Of a DNA stretch of 21,669 nucleotides, positions 17,011-21,669 are shown piece by piece. Both the position numbers and the translations under genes were made by a program. The notes under the pieces are model-generated. The model saw nothing but the letters and a program-made list of their open reading frames with translations, did no database searches and was not told the origin of the DNA. How positions within the stretch are numbered: the stretch's first letter is position 1; each line of letters starts with the position of its first letter. This DNA is from Priapulus caudatus (taxonomy: Eukaryota; Priapulida; Priapulimorpha; Priapulimorphida; Priapulidae), in contig NW_014578897.1 in NCBI RefSeq assembly GCF_000485595.1, positions 54,498 through 76,166 of the forward strand. Direction: 5' to 3'.

Positions 17011-17337
17011 CGTGCTAGTTCCCGCTATTGACGCAGCGCGCAGAGCGAAAAACCCGCAATCAGCAAACCTCGAGGGAGACGGTGGAGGATGGAGAGCGTG
17101 GAGGGAACGGAATTGGAAGTGGGGGAGGTGGGGAAGACACAGAGGGGTGGTTTCTTCGTAACGACTGCGAAAACCTGCCGATGTAGAAAAAAGGCGAGCA
17201 ACACACAAAACGAAAGTGCGTGGGAAAACACAATCAGCGCCCGAAAAAAAATGCCGAACTAGATCCGCGCAGGTCTGGCACGTCATTGCGATGCTGGCAG
17301 GGCCATCTCACTGCCGCCACACAGGTTTTCACACGCA
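17011..17337. other. non-repetitive DNA, no gene seen
   Basis: Includes a purine-rich patch (17070-17150, GGAGG units). No coding region recognised on either strand. Confidence 0.35.
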
Positions 17338-17584
17338 CGGCACACACGCACGCACGCACGCGCGCACACAGACACAAACGAACACACTGCGGCGCGCGTA
17401 CGCATGAACGTACATCATCACACTGCGCACGCGACGTCACACACACGGTGCGCATCAGCACACAGCACGCGTAGTGCTGGTGCGTGGTTGGTGTGTTTGT
17501 TCACGCGCAGCGCGTACGCATCACGCCACACACATGCGCATGCACAAACAAACACACACACGCATACGCACGTACACGCGCACC
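17338..17584. repeat. (CACG/CACA)n dispersed array
   Basis: Interrupted CACGCA and CACACA runs (17338-17375, 17515-17584), separated by CpG-rich sequence. Confidence 0.8.
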
Positions 17585-17697
17585 AACAACAACTACGGAC
17601 CGCGGCCAGCTTCCTTGGCATGCCTGCCAGCAGCTGCACCTCCTGCTGCCTGCGCAGCCTGCCTTGCTTGCCTACATGCCTACTCAGCCGCTGCATC

Positions 17698-18110
17698 TTC
17701 CCTTCCTTCCTTCCTTCCTTCCATCCTTGTTCTGTTCCTTTGTCGCTTCCTTCTTTTGCCCTACATTCTTCTTCCTTCCCTTCATTCCTTCCTTCTGACT
17801 ATCCTTCCTTCCTTCCCTCATTCCTTCCTTCTCTCCTTCATTCCTTCCTTCTGACTATCCTTCATTCCTTCCTTTCCTTCCTTCCTTCTTGCCTCCCCAC
17901 CTTTGTTCGTCCTACCTACCTTCCTCCATTCCTTCCTGTGCCTTCCTTCTTCTCTCACTGCATTATCCTTTCTTCTTGACCATCCTTCTTCCTTCCGTCA
18001 TTCTCCTTCTCGTTTCCTGTCATTCCTATTTCTGACCATCCTTGCCTTCTCCTTCATTATTCGGCTTCATTCCTTTCCCTCCTTCCCTGCTTCCTTCCCG
18101 CCTGCCTGCG
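17698..18110. repeat. (CTTC)n tetranucleotide array
   Basis: About 410 bases of CCTT/CTTC units with CATT variants. Longer units recur, such as CTTCCTTCTGACTATCCTTC, near 17790, 17850 and again in weaker form downstream, showing higher-order duplication. Confidence 0.92.
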
Positions 18111-18282
18111 CTCAGCCCGCCAATACTGCTTCGTCGGGTAACAACACGTCAACACCCGTCCTTGCGCAGCGTGATATGAATCAGATGTGCGCGCAGTGGC
18201 CACACGACATACTACGGCTCGCTCATGGAAGGATTGAAGCCACTGTTGCGGTCAGGTCGAGGATGCAGCAGCTCGGCTGACA
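18111..18282. other. short non-repetitive spacer
   Basis: Unique sequence between two arrays; no gene seen. Confidence 0.35.
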
Positions 18283-18622
18283 AGACATTACATCCACCGC
18301 ACACAACACACACGCAGGGCGCGTGCACGCAACCGCATACACCGTACACGCATTCGCGCGCACAGCACAGCGATACACCTACACGCGTACACACGTGCGC
18401 ACAGCACTACCGCAGTGCAACGCCACACACACACGCAGGCACGGCACGCACGCGCACCGCCGTAAGGCACCACGCGTACACAACACGCGTACACACACCG
18501 GCAACGCACGCACGCATCCACGCACCGCACCACGCACGGGCACCGCGTAGGCACGCGCAGCGCACATAATACACAGCCACGCATGCACAACACACGCGCA
18601 CGCACGCGCACGCACGAGCACA
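18283..18622. repeat. (CACG/CGCAC)n degenerate array
   Basis: CACACA, CACGCA and GCACCG units over about 340 bases with no fixed period. Confidence 0.88.
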
Positions 18623-18737
18623 TAGCTCGTGCATCCCGGCACGCGATCACTGCGTTCGTTATGCTTGCTATTCACGCACGGTTGCGAACCTTTCCGGGTG
18701 GGACGAATACAGAAAGACGGTGACAGCGACTCGACGG

Positions 18738-18982
18738 CAGAGCGAGAGCGAGGAGCGAGAGAGAGAGAGAAGAGAGGCGAAAGGAGAAATAGAGAGAAGA
18801 GAGAGAGAAAGAGAGAGAGAGAAGAGAAGAGAGAGAGAGAGAAGAGAATGAAAGGGAGATGAGAGAGAAATGGGAAGGGATGATAGTGTAATGGAATAGG
18901 GACGGCAGAAAGGCAGAGCTAGGGATGTCGGGGAGGGAGGACTAGGAGCGGGGAGAGTTAGGATGAGTGCATACTTTAAACG

Positions 18983-19025
<43 letters not shown>

Positions 19026-19202
19026 GAAAGTGATGATAACAGAAAGAGAGAGAGAAGGCGCGCGACAGAGAAAGAGAAGAGAGCTGGCGCCGAGAGAGAT
19101 GGAGAAAAAAAGAAGAAAAGAGAGAGAGACGCAGAGATAGAGAAGAGAGAGAGAGAGCGAGATAAAGAGAAAGAGACAAAAAGAGATAGAGAAAGAGAGA
19201 GT

Positions 19203-19233
<31 letters not shown>

Positions 19234-19522
19234 GAAGTGAGAGCGAGAGAGGAGAGAGAAGAGAAAAAAAGAGAGAGAGATGCAGCGAGATAGAGAGAAG
19301 AGCGAGAGAGAGATAGACGAACGAAGAGAGAGAGAGAGAGCGAGAGAAAGAGAGAGAGAGAGAAGATGAGAGAGAGAGAAGCAGAACGAGAGAGAGGAGA
19401 GAGAAGAGAGAGATGAGAGAGAGAGAGAGAGAGCAATGATAGAAGCGAGAGGAGAAGAGAGTAGAGAGCGCCAGCCGAGTGAGAGAAAGAAAGAAAGAAA
19501 CAGAGAAAGAGAGCGAAATACA
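18738..19522. repeat. 785-bp (GA)n polypurine array
   Basis: GAGA dinucleotides with AAAGA, GCGA and GATGA interruptions; the longest perfect (GA)n runs are near 18986-19023 and 19201-19230. The strand bias is opposite to the CT tracts at 12224-12703 and 13800-14027. Confidence 0.95.
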
Positions 19523-20015
19523 GAAAGGACGTTAGTAACAGCTCCCTAACCGCCTCAAAGTAATTGCCTCAAAAGAACAATGGCCAAAAACAGTTCACGC
19601 GTCACCATGTGGCATTTAAACGCTAACGCCCAACGAGAATAAAACAGCGTCTCGCATCCCGTATAGCTTTGTTTAAAAGTTAAGTCAATCTTGCCTCTGC
19701 CATTTTAAGTTCACATGACGCTCAGTCAAGCGCGCGCGAGCGCGTCAGCGTGACAATGATAAATCGACAGGGCTTCGCGCACTAACGCTATTAACGCAAA
19801 TGAGGTGTTTTTATTTGCTTAGGTTGCCGGTAAATTTGCGTGTTTATTTGTTCTTTCATTAGCGCGTATTTGTAAATATCAACGGGTATTGCGATAATAC
19901 GGTTGCATACTATGCGGCGTAGCGCGCGGATGAAAAAATCGCGTCTGGATTGAGTTTCGGTTCGCAAGAGCGTAACAACGCCAGCGTGAGGCTCAGACTC
20001 AACAACATTCCTCGT
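19523..20015. other. non-repetitive island, no gene seen
   Basis: About 490 bases of balanced composition between GA and CA arrays. It contains AACAATGG (19576-19583), a perfect SOX-type site, a CTTTGTT match near 19670 and a GCGCGCGAGCGCG palindromic patch near 19732. As one of the few complex stretches upstream of the visible soxD exons it is a candidate regulatory piece, which is inference only. Confidence 0.3.
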
Positions 20016-20017
<2 letters not shown>

Positions 20018-20051
<34 letters not shown>

Positions 20052-20312
20052 GCACGCACGCACACACACGCACGCACGCGCACGCACGCACGGCAACAAC
20101 GCACACACGCACACACGCACACACAGCACGCACGCACGCACACACACGCGACGCACGCACACACGAGCGCCACGGAGCGCGCGCGACATGAGGAAGGAAG
20201 CGACGAGCACAACACACGCCACACACGCACGCACGCACGCACACGCACGCACACACACGCACGCATGCACACACACGCACGCACGCACGCACACACATAC
20301 ACACACACAGCT
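20018..20312. repeat. (CA)n/(CACG)n array
   Basis: (CA)14 at about 20018-20047, then mixed CACGCA and CACACA units, with one complex interruption at 20163-20215. Confidence 0.95.
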
Positions 20313-20364
20313 AACCCTGAATATGTACAGGTACGTTTACACTGCTGCACTGCGAAATCGCCAC

Positions 20365-20870
20365 CTGTTCTCTCACGCCCACATCACCACCTCTCCCTTT
20401 GCTCACCCACTAACCCTCCATTCACACTCTCTTCTTTGCTCTCCACCCCCATCTTACCACCACCTCTTCCCTTCCCTCTACTCACCCCCACAACCTCACC
20501 CACCCCTCCCCTCTGCTCATCCACTGACCCTCCCTTAGCACTTCTCCCTTTGCTTCCCCATCTACCAGTCACCCACCCCTCGGGTGCGGCGGGCGTGCCG
20601 TTGGGGCATGCACTGCCTCTCCCTTACACGCTCCCCTCTGCCCCACCACTAAAAAAAAACCAAGAAAACTCACCCACCCTTCGTCATCTGCTCATTCACT
20701 GACCTCCACTCACACTCCCCCTCTGCTCCTCCACCAACCGCCACCCCACCCTCTGCCTTGATCTCTTCCACAAACCTTCCACCGACCCCTCTTTCTCTTT
20801 CCGCCCCCTAACACCAACTCTCTGTCCTGCCTGCGTCACCCCCCCCCCCATCTCCAGCCTTCCTCGCTCG
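20365..20870. repeat. C/T-rich degenerate repeat (CCTCCACTCACACT)
   Basis: Degenerate units of about 28-50 bases of the type CTCACCCACTAACCCTCC / TGCTCATCCACTGACCCTCC, seen near 20401, 20512, 20690 and 20725. The repeat is interrupted near 20580-20625 and ends in C-runs. Confidence 0.75.
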
Positions 20871-21196
20871 CGGGCAATTCTAACGGCTAGCGGTTATTTA
20901 GCGTAGCTAGTCGGCATGTGTTGAGCGAAGAAACACGAGGGCTTACCGCGCAGTCCCGGCCCCTGCTGGCCGGCAGCCGGGCGAAAACGCCTACGCGCAA
21001 GGTAACCGGATGAGGCTTTCTCTGTTCTCGCAAAGCCTCCGCTTTGCTCGGCGGCGCGCAGCGACGGCACGCGTGCTGGCGGCTGCGGGCGGTTTGCCTT
21101 CTGAAGCCCTCGGCTAAGCCGGAGACTAGCGTTCGGGCTTACGCTCAGAAGACCGCAGCACATGCGAGCAGCCATGTACCGTTAGGCGCCGATGCC
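20871..21196. other. GC-rich complex island with hairpins and overlapping open frames
   Basis: About 325 bases of high-complexity GC-rich DNA set between satellite arrays. It holds a perfect 7-bp stem with 4-nt loop (GCAAAGC-CTCC-GCTTTGC, 21030-21047) and other short self-complementary words (CGGCTAAGCCGG, CCGGCAGCCGG). The minus strand is open for 93 codons (21175-20894) and the plus strand is open across the same stretch. Neither product shows a known domain. It could be a dispersed repeat (SINE-like), an RNA gene or an exon; I cannot choose. Confidence 0.35.
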
Positions 21197-21202
21197 TCCC
21201 CC

Positions 21203-21446
21203 TTCAGTCTCAATCTCAGTCTCAGTGTCTCGGTCTCAGTCTCAGTGTCTCGGTCTCAGTCTCAGTGTCTCGGTCTCAGTCTCAGTATTAGTCTCGGTCT
21301 CAGTCTCAGTGTCTCGGTCTCGGTCTCGGTCTCGGTCTCAGTCTCAGTCTTAGTCTCGGTCTCAGTCTCAGTCTCAGTCTCAGTCTCAGTGTCTCAGTCT
21401 CAGTCTTAGTCTCAATGTCTCTGTCTCAGTCTCTGTGTCTCAGTCT
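21203..21446. repeat. (CTCAGT/CTCGGT)n hexamer array
   Basis: Hexamer CTCAGT with CTCGGT and GTGTCT variants, arranged in a higher-order unit of about 24 bases (TCAGTCTCAGTGTCTCGGTC) near 21215-21310. Confidence 0.95.
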
Positions 21447-21600
21447 CTGACTGTCTATCCCTCGCTATATCTAGATCTCGCTCGTCCTTTATTCCTTGCT
21501 TTCTTTCTCCAGCCCACTAGCTCCCAATCGTCTCCGTCTCTCTTTTCATCGTCTGTCACTGGCCTCCAATGCTACCATCCAGAAATTCTTCTAACTCTTG

Positions 21601-21614
21601 CCCCCCCCCCCCCT

Positions 21615-21669
<55 letters not shown>
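21601..21669. repeat. C-run and (TC)n microsatellite at window end
   Basis: C13 followed by CTTCCC and a perfect (TC)n run to the last base, truncated by the window edge. Confidence 0.97.

Overview
This window is nuclear DNA from an animal, most likely a bilaterian invertebrate. The evidence is a spliced HMG-box gene of the SoxD family (the Sox5/Sox6/Sox13 group) on the minus strand, GT-AG introns of 211 to about 2,900 bases, and a dense load of micro- and minisatellites. I cannot place the phylum. A single N lies at 15560, and both window ends sit in dinucleotide repeats ((AG)n at the start, (TC)n at the end), which fits a draft-assembly contig or scaffold piece.

The only gene I can defend is the 3' part of soxD. 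It has six exons on the minus strand: 13062-12709, 11636-11434 (acceptor uncertain), 8518-8352, 8140-7982, 7493-7288 and 6422-6246. All splice phases agree and the chain ends in a TGA. It encodes about 421 residues: a glutamine-rich coiled coil, an Ala/Pro-rich linker, a complete HMG box split by an intron, and a short C-terminus ending in a possible SUMO site. The first exons, the promoter and the first SoxD coiled coil are not recognisable here; they should lie at higher coordinates, inside the satellite-rich right half or beyond the window.

Layout. 1-6245 is downstream of soxD. It holds a CRE-rich (TGACGTCA) minisatellite, a clean inverted-repeat DNA transposon (MITE) with a 66-bp perfect terminal inverted repeat and an 8-bp target duplication (2471-2858), a 17-bp tandem repeat, a TTAGGG-like array, a purine array, an alternating ACGCGT array, and a GC-rich stretch that probably includes the soxD 3' UTR. 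6246-13062 is the gene; its introns contain a 31-bp minisatellite, a second MITE-like inverted-repeat pair (9511-10025), a small unidentified plus-strand ORF, and C-rich and CT-rich arrays. 13065-13795 is a nested tandem array touching the first visible exon, which has duplicated that exon's splice acceptor. 13800-21669 is mostly simple sequence (CT, CTG, ACGC, ACGTGT, CTTC, GA, CA, CTCAGT), broken by two or three non-repetitive islands.

I found no prokaryotic system, CRISPR array, rRNA, tRNA or viral gene. The points most worth a second look are the MITE, the duplicated decoy splice acceptor beside the SoxD coiled-coil exon, and the ambiguous reading frame at the start of the second visible exon.
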